From Stachybotrys elegans (lineage: Eukaryota; Ascomycota; Sordariomycetes; Hypocreales; Stachybotryaceae), in contig JAGPNK010000002.1 in NCBI GenBank assembly GCA_020746835.1, positions 2,542,001 through 2,606,000 on the forward strand: a stretch of DNA of 64,000 nucleotides. The letters run 5' to 3'. The notes below the pieces were generated by a model. It was not told the origin of the DNA and made no database searches. It saw only the letters and a list, made by a program, of their open reading frames with translations. Positions within the stretch are counted from its first letter, which is position 1, and each line of letters starts with the position of its first letter. This document shows positions 43,640 to 55,421 of this stretch, in pieces. The position numbers and the translations under genes were made by a program.

Positions 43640-44332
43640 TTTGCTTTGAACAGTCCAACGATGAAATCAACACAGCACAGCAACTACCGCGTCTTTAATA
43701 GGAGCAGGAGCACGTAAATTTGATCATCAAGCCTTCTTCCTAATCTGGAATTTGACTTCGACTCATATCCAGGTTGGCTAGGTAATACCAACCACATTCC
43801 ATTGACCGCCTCCTCGAGTATCTCGGCAATGCAGCAGTGTAGCCATAAGGGTTAGTTCTTCATAGAAAAGGCTATTCAACTATACCGCGACTGGTACTGG
43901 CAGCCTAATAGCACCGCAGCTTGAACGTGGAATCCTTTCGTCTTGCTAACTTTTCCCTCTTCGTCCGATACACTTATACGATCTGGCGGGCATCTTGGAA
44001 TTCTTACAATACCTTTACAGCAAGCGAGTGACAAAAAATAATAATAATTAGGGACTGGAAAAAGCGGTCCACTATGAGTAAATGGTAATAGAAGTGCCGG
44101 TATTGCGGTGCGTAAGACGGCATCCCGACCCTGGCGCATCGCTTTCGGCACTTCATCGAACAGTCCTCATTGCGCGTACAGGGCCAATGATTGGCTCCAG
44201 ACGACAGCACCTTTGAGTCTAGCCTCGTCACAACACATGAAGGGCTAGAGCTGAACAATATTTACACATATCGAATCTGCTAACCGTAGGTCCCCTGACT
44301 GTATGTGGTTGCTTGTATGTGGTTGCTGCCTT

Positions 44333-44460
44333 ATTGTTCTCTGCCTCCAGCCAATGGGTGATGTCAGTCACAGTCTGATAATCCCTTCTGTCCGACTCTA
44401 TTCTGGGCCCTGTAGGCAACATGCAATTATTACTGTTCACATACTATATTGCTCCTTTCC
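44333..44460. repeat. Diverged direct repeat, copy 1
   Basis: Begins ATTGTTCTCTGCCTCCAGCC and aligns by eye, with gaps and many substitutions, to 44711-44834 (ATTGTTCCCTGGCTCCGGCC). Shared blocks include AATGGGTGATGTCA/AACGGGAGATGTCA, GATCCCTTC-type and CATATACTAT-type segments. Confidence 0.6.
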
Positions 44461-44710
44461 CGCTCTCCTCTTACCTGCTCTATTAAGTGGGAATTCCAAC
44501 ATAATAATACCCTCAAAGCTTAGACAAAACATTCAGTGCCTATAGGTTGTGGTAGAAATCCACTTGTAGCTTGGCCAGTTGGCTACAAGTACTCTGTATG
44601 TACAGCTTGATGGTGGCCTCATTGTCTCTACCCCTACTATATTGGCCCTCTACTGCTTCTTCTACCTCGGACTGCATACCCCTCTTTCCATCGTCATAAG
44701 TTGTGGTAAC

Positions 44711-44834
44711 ATTGTTCCCTGGCTCCGGCCAACGGGAGATGTCATCTGACGATCCCTTCATTGTTTGACACTGTTCTTTGGTCCTGCGGGTAGCAAGGCC
44801 ACTATTTTTCGCATATACTATTGTTCTTTTTACC
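44711..44834. repeat. Diverged direct repeat, copy 2
   Basis: Second copy of the repeat at 44333-44460. It is immediately preceded by CATAAGTTGTGGTAAC (44695-44710), and the same 16-mer occurs again at 44857-44872 just after it, so this copy is bracketed by an exact short direct repeat. Confidence 0.65.
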
Positions 44835-45076
44835 ACACTGGACGCACCTACTACATCATAAGTTGTGGTAACGCTGCTGCTGCTTCTATCCGAGTCCCAG
44901 TTGGCCTGCGCTGCATGTGCTGGCGTAGTAAGAGTGTGTATTGCATCGCACTTGTGCTGCCCTTCATAACCATATGCACAATGTGTTGGGCAAACACGTC
45001 CATGTTTTGTTACTACTGCCACCAAGGCCGTGGGTGTTCATCAGGTTATCCTACAATGCCCAGACCACAAGCCACC

Positions 45077-47720
45077 TCATTGTTCCGCTGAGCCCATCGA
45101 GTTCATAATGGACGACTCCCAGTCCCAGTATCCGTTGAACAGCAGGGCAGGATCCATTCCCTGTAACAAGTCGCTTGTCCATGGCAGGTTACTGGCTGCG
45201 TTCTGGGACACGGCATCGTCTATCGGCATCTCGAGCGTCCACAGATCGTCGAGCTCGTCCAACATCATATCCGTGTCTCTCGGCTGCTCCGACCCTGCTG
45301 ACGGCACCTGCTGACCGTCCTCAAGCGTCACATACTTCATCCTCTCTGAAATCATGTCCGCCCACCTGTCCATCTTGGCCCGCGCAAGCCGGACCTTGAG
45401 TGCTCCCATGCTCCATATGTTGTGGCTCGCCAGCCCCGCGTCTGCAGAGGCTCCCTGCACTGATGCGCTGGCGGCCTCGAGTCGTGCGCAGATGGCCGAT
45501 AGCAGCCCTGGGATGTCGATGGCCAGGTCAGGCCGTGACCTGAGCTTCACATGAAGCATGGCCACCGCTCCAGGAAGGGCCGGATCTGCGTCGTGTCTCA
45601 TGGCCACATTCGTCAACTCGCATGGCTCTTTGCTGTGACCTTGGCCTTGCGTGACTATTACGCTTGGATTCGTCCCTACACTCGCAACAGTATTTTGCGC
45701 CTCACTTCCGGATGATGCACCAATTGTCGCATCCGAGGTAGCACCCGGCACTCCAGACTGCGTTTCTGTTTCTGCCCGTCGACGTTGTACCGAGTTGGAT
45801 GTTGTGAGCCTGGCCCAGCGGCCTAGCATGCCAACGGCATACACAATCTGGGCGCCGATGACGGCCGTCTGACGGTGATACTCGGCGGCAGGAATGGCGA
45901 TCCACGCATTGACCCAGTCCAAGAGCGCGCTGCGTGAGCGGTACATCTCATCAAGGATCGTGTCGACACACGGAGACCCTGGCGAGAGCGACTGCGCCAA
46001 GGCCATGATGTTGTATGTCGACAGATGAGGAGGCTCGTACAGCCTCAGCACAGCCGTGTGCAGATGTAGCTGAATGGTGGCTGGACGGGCGTCAGTATGT
46101 CCGCGGAAACGACCCGCCAGGATCAACCTACTATCTGTGTGTAGCCTCTCGGGCATGCTGTTACGCAGGCCCTCCAGCTCACCCTGGAAGACGGGTAGGT
46201 ACACCGACCGGGGGGGAGGAGGGAGATTGAAGGGGTCATCGACAGCCTCGTCGACGGATCTCACCTGAGAAATACGCCCCATGAGATGCTGTATACGGAC
46301 AAGGTAGGCAACGTTGGCGTCTGTCAGGTAATCCCCATTCATCTCCAAGTGATTGACGCACTGCTGAAGATATTTCGTATACCTCATAGGTTCGACGTTT
46401 CCCGATCCAACCGAGGAGCTTCACATTCATCAGTCCCGAAATTCGCAGAAACTCGGCTCAGATGGAGGGGGAGGGAATCTCACGCTGATGCCAAGTACCA
46501 TGCGCCAGCATACGCCCTTCGCTCCTCGTTCGTTCGTATACTGGGGGACAGGTAGCATAGGACTGAGCTGCCCGGCTCGTCGTGGCTGGGCTTGTTGAGG
46601 TTGAGCTGCACCACGAGGCTCGTGGCCAGGGAAACGAGGTTGCTGAGTTGAGCGTGTAGAAAGCAGTGGTACTGATACCATCCGAGAATGACGAGGATTC
46701 CTTGTAGCAGCTCGAGGGAGCGTTCGGAGCGGATCAGCATGTGGTCGGCGATGTGCTGCATCAGGTAATACATCTGCGCGTGCATGGACCGGAGGCTGCG
46801 CAGTGATGCCACCATTCTAATGGCAGACATGAGGAACGGCTTGGTCGCGTTGAGCTCCGACGCCGTGACGCCAGGCTCAACAATGACAAACGGGTGCATG
46901 ACCTGCAGCTCGTCGCGGTAAATGCCCAGCAGCGTCTCGTCGGAAGCAGGCGGCGGCGGCGCACTACCGCTCTCTGCGCGGCAGATGCACGACGGCGGTG
47001 CGCCCGAGTTGTACGTCTCCGGGACGATCCAGTCGTGGCCCTGGTCGTAAGTAGGTGACGATGATGAAGTCGAGTTGCGGCTGGACTTGCTGCCCAGCTC
47101 CCGGGCTATGGACAAGGCTTCCGCGTCGAAGTCTTCCTGGGTGATGCCCCCAGATGCCTTGAGTAGGTTGACGAGGCCATTGAGCCTCTCTTCAATCTGC
47201 GCTGTTTTACTAGAAACGTAAAAAAAAAAATAGAAATTAGCAAAGAGCAAGCAATTTTTGACAACTCTAAAAGATGTATATGAGAATCGGAGAAGATGTT
47301 ATTTGTCCCCGTCGGCGTTGCTCCGGCAATGTGGATCAAGGCCGGACTGGCCGTCGGCAAACGGACCCGGCCGGCTCCGGAGGTGTGCGGCCAAAAGCGC
47401 CAAATAAAGCCCATCAATACCAAGGGGAAGAAAATATCACGTACGAGGGTTTGGCGGTGCGCTTCTTCCTCGGACGGTGAACTTGTCCCGAACACTCCTT
47501 GTACAGCCTCTCGCACCTACTCACGCCCCCCTCCGTCAGTATGCCGTCAACAGGAAAGCATCCCCCCTCAAAACTGTCCAGAAACTCACCTGTCACATTT
47601 CGATCCCGGCGCCGGGTTCGTCCGTAGGCACTTAGCCTTGGCCGTCGCGCAGGTACCGCACGCGGCGCCCCATTTCGCCGTCGACGCCTTCAACCTCTCC
47701 CCTCTGTTCCCATCCGCCAT
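45077..47720 (-). CDS. Zn2Cys6 transcription factor with fungal-specific TF domain
   Basis: Five minus-strand segments: 47720-47590, 47516-47445, 47209-46484, 46418-46132 and 46080-45077 (739 residues). The introns are canonical (GTGAGT, GTACGT, GTGAGA and GTAGGT donors). The fourth (46081-46131) is 51 bp with no stop and could be retained. The zinc cluster has cysteines at 21, 24, 31, 42, 45 and 52, followed by a basic RPRKKR stretch. The central Fungal_trans region contains HPFVIVE, the SxRSMHAQMYYL helix, AGAWYLAS, MRYTKYLQQC and TIQLHLHTAVLRLYEPP. The C-terminus is acidic with Trp/Asp patches (DELDDLWTLEMP), a plausible activation domain. Intron 2 is unusually long (235 bp). It is the nearest regulator to the NADase/ArgRS-like region, but a regulatory link is only inference. 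Confidence 0.88.
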
Positions 47721-48891
47721 CCTTTTCCCCGGAAGATATCGATATCGATAAAAGATGTATCTTGTCTTCTTGATCCCTGCTTTTCTTGGATCTGTATTGC
47801 GCCAAGCAAAGCTGAAGCTTGATCCGACCGGGAAGCAAGAGAATGACCAAGAAGACCAGGAAGAAAGGGAATCGTTCTAGAAGCCCGACAAGCGAGAGGC
47901 ACACACACACAAAGACCCAATCAAGTTCTCCAAAAGAAACGGGCTTTTTCTGACCCGATGCGTCCTTCCGGCTCTGGTGAAGATGTTCCAGCCCGCAGCC
48001 TATAAGGGTAGCCGTCCTCGCGCCTCGATGCTTGGGGCGGCGTTTATCCAAAACCCCGTCCCGGGAACTACACTATGGGACGCCATCGTGTGGATCACCA
48101 AAGCGTTGACCTCTAGGCCTGATTCGTCCGAGGCACCGTCTCTGGGTGCCTGGAGCAGGGGGCCAGGGTAAGGGGAGGAGGTAACGTCACCGCCTCCGTT
48201 GACAGGTGAGCTCGCAAACTCATATGCATAAACCTATGCTTGCCCCCGATCCTCTTAGATGCCTGCCTGTTTGTCTATAGCATGAGCCAGCAGCGTAACC
48301 CTAGCACGCGGCCGTAAAGCCCCGTCAGCCCTGGCAAACTTAGATTGATCAACGTTATCATTGCTTACGTCGACACAGCGCGGCCGTGGCTGAGCCTCTT
48401 TGCGATGCGTCTCCCCCTCCAGTCTCATCTTGCCCACATCCACTCCCCGTCCTCACCGTGTGGCCCCTTTGGATGGGAATCGAATCCTTGATTCATGTGG
48501 GCAACTTATCGCCAAGTACGGTACATGAGCCCAAGCGGTTACAAAACTCAAATGCCGCGCGCACTGGTCGGTCGTCTATGCTAACATCCATCTCCATGGT
48601 CCTAACGTTGAACGCGAGCCTTCTAGCCCTCTCCATCTTCCCCACTCCCCCCCAAAACAGCAATTACATGTAATCGATACATCCTATGATACACTCCAAC
48701 CCCTTGCAAGTATATCCGTTGCCCGTCATCATCGTGCACGGTGATGATCCCAGGTGTGGCCATGTCCCTGCAGGTTGGTGCCCTTCCTGGCCCGTCCTCA
48801 ACGGGTGTTTCGTCCATCGCCCATCTTCCCCGGCAGCATGGCGGAAATGAAGCCGTGCCGGGGGCAGTCGACGATTATGGCTGTGCTCGCC
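47721..48891. other. Intergenic region
   Basis: Long promoter of the second Zn2Cys6 gene and 3' flank of the Vps3844-type gene. Short frames only; nothing structured noted. Confidence 0.45.
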
Positions 48892-50114
48892 TTACTTTGA
48901 CCTCGAAACGCCGGCCCCAATCACGCCAGGGAGCTTCTCTTCCCCAACATTGAACAAAAGTCCAATGGCCAGTGCGAGAATGCCCACCATGGCCAGAGTG
49001 AAGCCTGCAAAGAGCCAGAACGTGACGCTGACATCCTTCTTCTGGCAAACGGCACCGCCCCAGTACGTGACGCTGCCCGAGGGGTTACGTACGCCCTGGC
49101 AGTGGCAGGTGTAGCAAACATCCTTGCCATCCGATCCATCTGCGGAAGCCCACTTGTTTCTACACTCTCCGTGCTTTCCGGAGCAGTCGTTGGTGCCATT
49201 TATGCAGCTCTCCTTGGACTTGAAGCATGCAGGGACCGACTTGCTCGACGTAAAGATGGCCTCGGGCGACGTGGAGGCCTTCTCATTGCTGGACAAGGGC
49301 GCGTCTTCCTCCGTCTTCCCTTCCTCCTCCTCGTCGATGGGTACAATTGGTTGCTCAGCCTGGCGACGACGAAGCTCCTGGGGCTTATCGGACCACCTTT
49401 GAGAACCCGAGACATCTGCTACCTGAGGAAGGAGCATGACGACGGTCTCCATCTCGCCAACCTGGGCGAGCTGAGCAATCTGTGAGATGCTGGAAGAGAG
49501 TTCCTCCATGGCAGTAGCGTCCTGCACCGTGTTAGCGACCGTCACCATCCGCTCCGGGATGACATTATTACCTTGGAAACGTCATACTTGGCAACGGTGG
49601 ACTTCCCGCTCCAGCAGTTGGCGTTGAAAGGGTTAATGACCTGGGCGACGGAGCATTCATGCTCATTGGTCACACCAGCGTTGTAAAAGTCGTTCTTGAC
49701 AAGGTTCTCGTGTGCCTTTGATGAAGGGACATCGGGGATCGTAAAAGAGGGCGACATATCCATCACCTGAGCCATCTCCTTGAGCTGCTCGTCCGTCATG
49801 CCCTCTAGCATAACAATGAGCTGGCTGGGGTTCTTGGCATCGCTCTTCGAGAACAGTCCCGGCGAGGGCTTGCCGAATTGGTTAAGAGTCGCAATCACAT
49901 CTTCGACGTCGATGCCATCCGGCAGATCGTTTGCCGACGGTCCCTTTCCGGCGGGAGCGAGTCGCTGTAGGAGGAGGAGACGCGCGACGCTTCGGGAGAC
50001 GGCAGGCGTATCGGAAGATGGAGAGGATGGGAAAATGTAAACTTCGGCAGACTGCCGAGCAGCCGCAGCCGCGGCGCCGATAAAGGCTGCTGTGAGTCCG
50101 AACGTGAGCTTCAT
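48892..50114 (-). CDS. Vps3844-type (DUF3844) vacuolar sorting / ER membrane protein
   Basis: Exons are 50114-49572 and 49521-48892 (390 residues); the 50 bp intron has donor GTAATA, branch GCTAAC and acceptor GTGCAG. It has an N-terminal signal peptide (MKLTFGLTAAFIGAAAAAA) and a luminal region (VYIFPSSP). The Cys-rich C-terminal domain (CFKSKESC...CSGKHGEC...CYTCHCQG, then YWGGAVCQKKD) is followed by one transmembrane helix and a short cytoplasmic tail. This EGF-like Cys pattern before a single helix is the DUF3844 domain of fungal Vps3844 proteins. A role in vacuolar sorting comes from the family name only; molecular function is little studied. It is divergent from the next gene across 451 bp. 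Confidence 0.8.
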
Positions 50115-50565
50115 GGCGCGATGGAGGTTGAAGCTGGATTGGATTGTTGCTAGCAGCCTGGCAGTGGAACGTCACCACGTCTCAGAACCCCCGTAGCGCT
50201 AGTACTGCAAGAGGTGGCGGAGAAGCAATAATCCGCCGCGAGGATAAGATTAGATTACCCCTGTTGAATGACTAAGCCAGATATTCGCTGTGGTGGCGTG
50301 GCATTTGGTAGGTGGTATCCGTACTCCGTACCTTCTCCCAGTTGGCACGTGCAATTAGTGCTGTAGTAGTACTAAGTCAGGCGCCTTCAGTGATTCGAGG
50401 TCATATCCAAAGTCGAACCGACAACACAACCATTACATCTTGCACGTCCTTATCCGAGCTCAGCATAGGCCGACATATATATCGACTCATCATCCACGCT
50501 TATTCGTCATATTAGAGCGCTGTGGCCGACTGCAGACCAAAGAATACCCCCGAGCTATTGGCGGA
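50115..50565. promoter_or_regulatory. Divergent promoter region
   Basis: The 451 bp between the Vps3844-type gene (minus) and the mitochondrial-protein gene (plus) contain no coding signal and must carry both promoters. Confidence 0.5.
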
Positions 50566-51974
50566 ATGTTGCGACAGTCTACACTGACGGCAAGAAATAT
50601 CATCACCACCCTCGCCACATCCAGGATCCCCCTTCGCCGAGCACAAGCCCTCGAACGTGGCTTCTCCCCCTCATCATGGAGGACCTACGCTTCGGCCCCC
50701 CAACGGCTGCCGGTTTATTTTCCTAAGCGCCGGCTTCTGCCAACCCGTGCCGCGGTTCGGAAAAGGATACTGTATGCCCATTTGCACGGGGCGCCACATC
50801 TGGACGAGTGCTAACAAGTGACTGGCAGCTACTGGACTATGTCCGCGATGGCTCTATATCTCTGCTGCGAAGTATATATCGCGCTTGTGATCGACCCCCT
50901 CCTGGATGTTGTCCTAGAGGAGCAAGACGACTACGCGAAAGAAACGAACGAGGACGAGTCGGGATACTTCCTCTTCCTCCCCTTTCCGTGGGGAATCAAG
51001 GAAATCTATGAACCAGCGTACAAATTCACTAGTCCGGAGTGGCAACGGTTCATAAAAGCAAACCAGGACAAGGAGTTGCAGAAGCGCATCAGACGTACGT
51101 AACATGCTGCGTGAATCGCATAGCCCGCTAAAACTCGTCATCTAGGCGAACTCGCCGAACACGTCGCGTGGTCCTTGGAGGGATACCCAGGAATTCTTGC
51201 CGAAGTGGGTGGGAATAAACTACACGTCTCGAAATGGTGGTTGGACGCTGTCTACCCAAACGGTCCACCGCCCATATACGTAATCCCAGGGTAGGTTCTC
51301 CCTTGCCTCTTTCTTTGCAGACATGCCATCAGTCTTGTTAACGCGCTCCTCTTCTCGCCGAGGGTAGAATATCCATCGATTGGAACGAGGGAATCTCGTG
51401 GAGCAGCATTCCACTCGATGCCCGGGTGGCGGATAACCTCGACCACTATCTTCGCCCCAAAGCCATGTTTCTAAGCGCATGTACCTTTATCAAGACGCTC
51501 TTCATTCGGACAGTCCAGGATGCCGTTGGTTCATGGAAACCAAGTGGCACGCCTACTAATGAAATATCGTGGCAGTCGGCAGCCGTGGGAAGGATGAAGA
51601 CAGGAGGCATCGGCACACCTGGCAACCCCGATGGCAACTCATCATCCATGGGAACCCCCCCAGTTGGGAACACCAACCCCGCCAGCAAGCCCAGCAATGA
51701 AAACGAGGGCAGCCAGATTCTACTCCCAGTCAGCGCTCAAATTTCAGATGCCTTGACCGAGGCCTGGAAAACACACGCAAAGCACCGCGTCATGGCCAGA
51801 GATACTCCCCCTCGCGGCGCCTTCTTTCTAGATGGTATCATGGAATTGAGGGGCACCAGGGGCTTCGTGACAGTGGCCGTTCGAGCCTGGTACGATGTGG
51901 AGACCAAGACATACAGCAATATCAATATATATCTCAAGCGCGTGACGATTACGCACCAAAAGCCACGGAGCTAA
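50566..51974 (+). CDS. Uncharacterised mitochondrial membrane protein
   Basis: Four exons: 50566-50771, 50829-51094, 51146-51290 and 51368-51974 (407 residues). Donors are GTATGC, GTACGT and GTAGGT; branch points include GCTAAC and GTTAAC. The N-terminus is Arg-rich without acids (MLRQSTLTARNIITTLATSR, later RRAQALERGFSPSSWRTYAS), a clear mitochondrial presequence. One hydrophobic helix lies at about residues 70-92. A conserved-looking block follows (LEGYPGILAEVGG, SKWWLDAVYPNGPPPIY). The C-terminal domain is preceded by a Gly/Asn/Ser-rich linker and ends in a beta-rich segment (GFVTVAVRAWYDVETKTY). I do not recognise the family. It probably sits in the inner or outer mitochondrial membrane. 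Confidence 0.8.
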
Positions 51975-52346
51975 TGGAAGACACCTCGAGGAATCAATCA
52001 TTCCTAGAGTCAGCATCATAGAGGGGTTCGCGCGGCGCTCGGTTCAGACACTATGCTCTTATGATACCATTTTATTATCTTCTTCTATGCGTAGAGCATT
52101 AAATATTACACCAGCGCTACCATTGACCCAAGTGTCGGCGAGTGCGTGACGACGCTTTATAAAGCCGGCGTTCGAATACGGAGTTGGACCTCCCATCAGA
52201 TGCGTGCAAATATGTGGTGAAGACACGTAGGCCGGCCTTGGTCTGTTGTAGGGCGTCATGCCGTGCCGTACCTATACATCAAAGAGTGTTGCGCATCGAT
52301 GACCTGAGCAAGAGGCTCAGCTGTGGAGGAGCCGCGCTGCGAATCA
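51975..52346. other. Convergent intergenic region
   Basis: 3' flanks of the mitochondrial-protein gene and of the bHLH gene. A GTTCGAATA string at about 52170 resembles a tRNA B box, but no tRNA can be folded around it. Confidence 0.5.
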
Positions 52347-52855
52347 CTACTCCCGATCTCCAGCCGCGCTCTCCTTGTTGTCTTTCAGGGATCTCACGAG
52401 GCTGAAAGGGGGGCGAATGTCAGTAGTAGCCCCAGGGCAGCAGCATGCAGCCATCAGACGCACTTCTTGTATTTCTCGTCCACCTGCCCGCCCCGCTTCT
52501 CAATGTCCTCAATCAGCTGCGCTCGTCTCCTCAGCTGGTCGCGGATGAACTCGTTTGTCTGCGTGAGGACGTGTCCTTCTGAGCGGCCCTGCCCCTCGAG
52601 CCCGGGTACAAGCTCCGTCAAGCGGTCAAACCCATCACGAATTGCCTGACGCCGTTTCTGTTCTGTTGGCAGGCGCGTCAGCCAAGGCATAAAGCACGAT
52701 GTGGCGAGAAATGGAAGGGGGAGAAGCGCGCGGGTCTAGCAGATGGGGATATGCGCACCTGAAGCGATGTGGTTCTGTTTCTTCTCCTCCTCGGTGAGAC
52801 GGGGCTTCTCGTCGGGGCCGCCGTCCTGGAGCTGGGCGCTCGAGAGGCTACTCAT
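52347..52855 (-). CDS. bHLH transcription factor, Ino4-like
   Basis: Exons are 52855-52759, 52662-52464 and 52401-52347 (116 residues); introns GTGCGC...AACAG and GTGCGT...TTCAG keep frame. The basic region and helix 1 read HIASEQKRRQAIRDGFDRL. A loop (VPGLEGQGRSEGHV) follows, then helix 2 (LTQTNEFIRDQLRRRAQL) and a short coiled-coil tail. The H-x3-E-x2-R-R pattern predicts E-box (CANNTG) binding as a dimer. A very small protein consisting of little but a bHLH domain resembles yeast Ino4, the partner that activates phospholipid genes. The Ino4 label is by resemblance of size and helix sequence; the partner is not in this window. Confidence 0.85.
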
Positions 52856-53437
52856 ACCGACGCAGTCCAAAGCAGAAGAGGTGGTTGAATGCGGGAGCAA
52901 TCAATGGCTCGATCCTGGCCAGGGATGTGGGAAGCAAATTGTGTCGTTGCTCTGACATGTGCAAGTGCGAGGTGAGACGTCAAGCATGCGAGCAAGGATT
53001 CTGCCCCGGATTCGCGCTGGACCCTTGTTCCTGCAGGTGGAAACGGGTTGGAATCTACCTAGGCCTTGTGCTTTGCAGCTACTAATTATTCAGTTGATGA
53101 CTTCTCTCAGACCGTTGGCTCTTTTTCTCAAGAACAAGCTGGCTTTATTTTGGGAGCCCGACGTGTCCCCTTGTTGAATCCGTGCTGGTCCTGACTTAGT
53201 AACGCATGTGGAATGGCGACAAGCCACAAAATGCCCCTTTATTTATGCGATTTGATGATTTCAAGGAAACCCTATCCAATGGCAAAATGCGCTCGTGCAA
53301 CTCATTATTCGTCCATTTCTATACCGTCCCGAGACATTTCCAAAGGCCCTTCCTTACCCCACTGGCGGGGATCCCTCTCTTCTTTCGTTCTTTCTTTGCC
53401 TTTTCTTTATTTCTCTGGCCAACTTGTATCATCTGTA
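52856..53437. other. Intergenic region
   Basis: Promoter of the bHLH gene and 3' flank of the Maf gene. Pyrimidine-rich around 53385-53420. No gene is seen. Confidence 0.5.
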
Positions 53438-54325
53438 CTAATCCTCGTCTTCAGCGAATTCATCCATGTCGTCTCCTGCCCCTTGGCGGAAGATGACTGT
53501 CTCGGCCAGCGACAGGCACTTTCTCACTGGCAATCCGACTACATTGTCGACGCTCCCATCAATCTTTTCTACCAGAAGCATGCCGGCGATGCCCTGAACA
53601 GCATAACCGCCAGCCTTGTCCACGCCCTCGCGAGTCTTGACGTATGCCTCGATCACGTCGTCGGGTAACCCGTCATTCTCGCTGTAGAAATATACCTTGG
53701 TCTCCTCTGTGTGACTCTCGATAACGTAGCCTGGATGCCTCGCATCCTCTCTGGGCGCCAGGACACTGATGGACGTCAGCACCTTGTGCACCCTGGTGTC
53801 GCGCATGTGCTTCAACATCCGGATGTGGTCTTGCTGGCTCCGCGGCTTCTCCAGAATTCGCCCGTCGCGAGTGACAATGACGGTGTCGGCGGCGATGACG
53901 AGATCGGGGTCGGGGATGGAGGCGAGGTGGGTTTCTAGGGCGGTGGTGTAGACATCGAGGCACTTCTGACGAGCAGTCGCCGCGACGTATTCAAATGGAC
54001 CATACGTGTTCTTGTCAAGGTCCTCGGGTTTCGTCGAAGGCAGGATCTCCAGGTTGGTCAACCCCATCTAGCACATGTTAGCACAGTTCACGAGCCTCGC
54101 CCAATTCATGTCGCATACCTGCTGGAGCAACGCCTTCCGCCGGGGAGATGCCGACGCCAGAATCACGCGCTTCGAGTTGAGGTGTTTGATTATAGGAAGA
54201 TCGAGAGGAGAGAGAGGCGGAGGGCCTTTGCGAGCAGGCTGAGCCGGCCGGGGTGCAGCACCGTGCTGAGCGGCAGCCTCATCGTAGTCCGGAGGGGGGT
54301 CGCTGGGCGTATTTTGGCTAGCCAT
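53438..54325 (-). CDS. Maf-family nucleotide pyrophosphatase
   Basis: Exons are 54325-54119 and 54067-53438 (278 residues); the 51 bp intron has donor GTATGC, branch GCTAAC and acceptor GCTAG. An N-terminal Pro/Ala-rich extension of about 50 residues precedes the Maf domain. That domain shows ILASASPRRKALLQQ (P-loop-like nucleotide site, residues 55-69), VIAADTVIV with the catalytic Asp, an EKPRSQQDHIRML helix, and the C-terminal AGGYAVQGIAGML motif. Maf proteins hydrolyse non-canonical or dTTP/UTP-type nucleoside triphosphates to monophosphates in the cytosol, cleaning the nucleotide pool. The protein ends in an acidic tail (DDMDEFAEDED). Confidence 0.92.
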
Positions 54326-55421
54326 AGTGACTGGGTGACGAGTTGTGAGACAGGTGGGGGATTGAAGGCGAATTGCTTCAAGTTTTGGACCGCAGCTACT
54401 GTATTTGCAGAGCTCCGAGGTATGTATGCTAGCCAGTAGGGAACTCTGACAGTCGACGGGTAAGCTAGATCTCGGGGATCTATCTATCTTATCGGGCGAT
54501 CGCTTGGCGATTATTAATATCGGTCGAGCTGCAAGAGCAGCCTGGCATGCACCAATGTAGAATTACGCTGAACCAAGTGCCCAGGAGACATGAACGATAT
54601 CGCAGGTGTCCATCAACTTAGAATGGAGGCATTGAAAGATGTAGCTCTGGTTTCGTGTCAAGAAAATGACCTCATCGGATTGATCTAGGCAGTTCATCTC
54701 GACTTTTGCTTGTCAAACTACTGCGGGACCCCGAAGGAGTTCCGTGTAGTTTGCAAAAACTCTATCTATTAATTCTGAATCATGAGGAATTAGTTCCTAG
54801 CACCTCTTGGCCTTCCCAAGCACTCACAACACTCGCACTCTTCCAACTGTTGGAATAGTAGGTAGAGGCTGTCCAATTCTGCCTTGTGGCCTGAATCCCG
54901 CAAGGCATTACCAAAATTGCACTAGCTCCAGTTGTACTAGCCTCCCTTGCAGCAAGTTCCGGGTTGGGGAACTTGGCCGCCAAACAAGGGACGTACCTTC
55001 CATCAGTGACCAACCAACCATCCACCAAAAAATCCCGGTCATTGCACTCGCGGAGAGACGACCATCGACCGATACCAAAGCTTGCTACTTCTGTGGGCCC
55101 TGCATCACCTTACATTTCCTTACCCACGAGGCAGAACACTGCTCGGCGCAGTCGCCCACGACTCAATTGAATTTTCTACCCGACCGTCCAAGTCCATCGG
55201 GCCAGTCGCCCTCCTCGCAGCCAAGAGCTGCCATTGCGCCGCACTCCGACGCGACGAGTCGCCTAGTACGCGTTTGTTGTATCCACCACAGCAGAGCATC
55301 GACATCGACCATCATTAAGACCGAGCCTCGCATCGTCTCGAGCCCTTGCCTTGTCGCGCACTGGTAATGCGAGCTGCCTCGCTGTCGCGGTGACAATCGC
55401 AGCACAGGGCCGTTCTTCAAT
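54326..55421. other. Divergent intergenic region
   Basis: 1.1 kb between the Maf gene (minus) and the Rsc4 gene (plus). It is CT/CA-rich close to the Rsc4 start, as expected for a leader. No gene is supported. Confidence 0.5.

Larger units (their letters stand above)
43640..45076. other. AT-richer intergenic region with diverged repeats
   Basis: Promoter of the NADase gene and 3' flank of the second Zn2Cys6 gene. It contains a pair of diverged direct repeats (44333-44460 and 44711-44834) and duplicated 16-mers (separate entries). No gene can be supported; minus-strand frames reflect the repeats. Confidence 0.5.

Noticed and set aside
52165..52180. GTTCGAATA string like a tRNA B box
   Set aside because: No matching A box or acceptor stem could be found within the usual distance on either strand.
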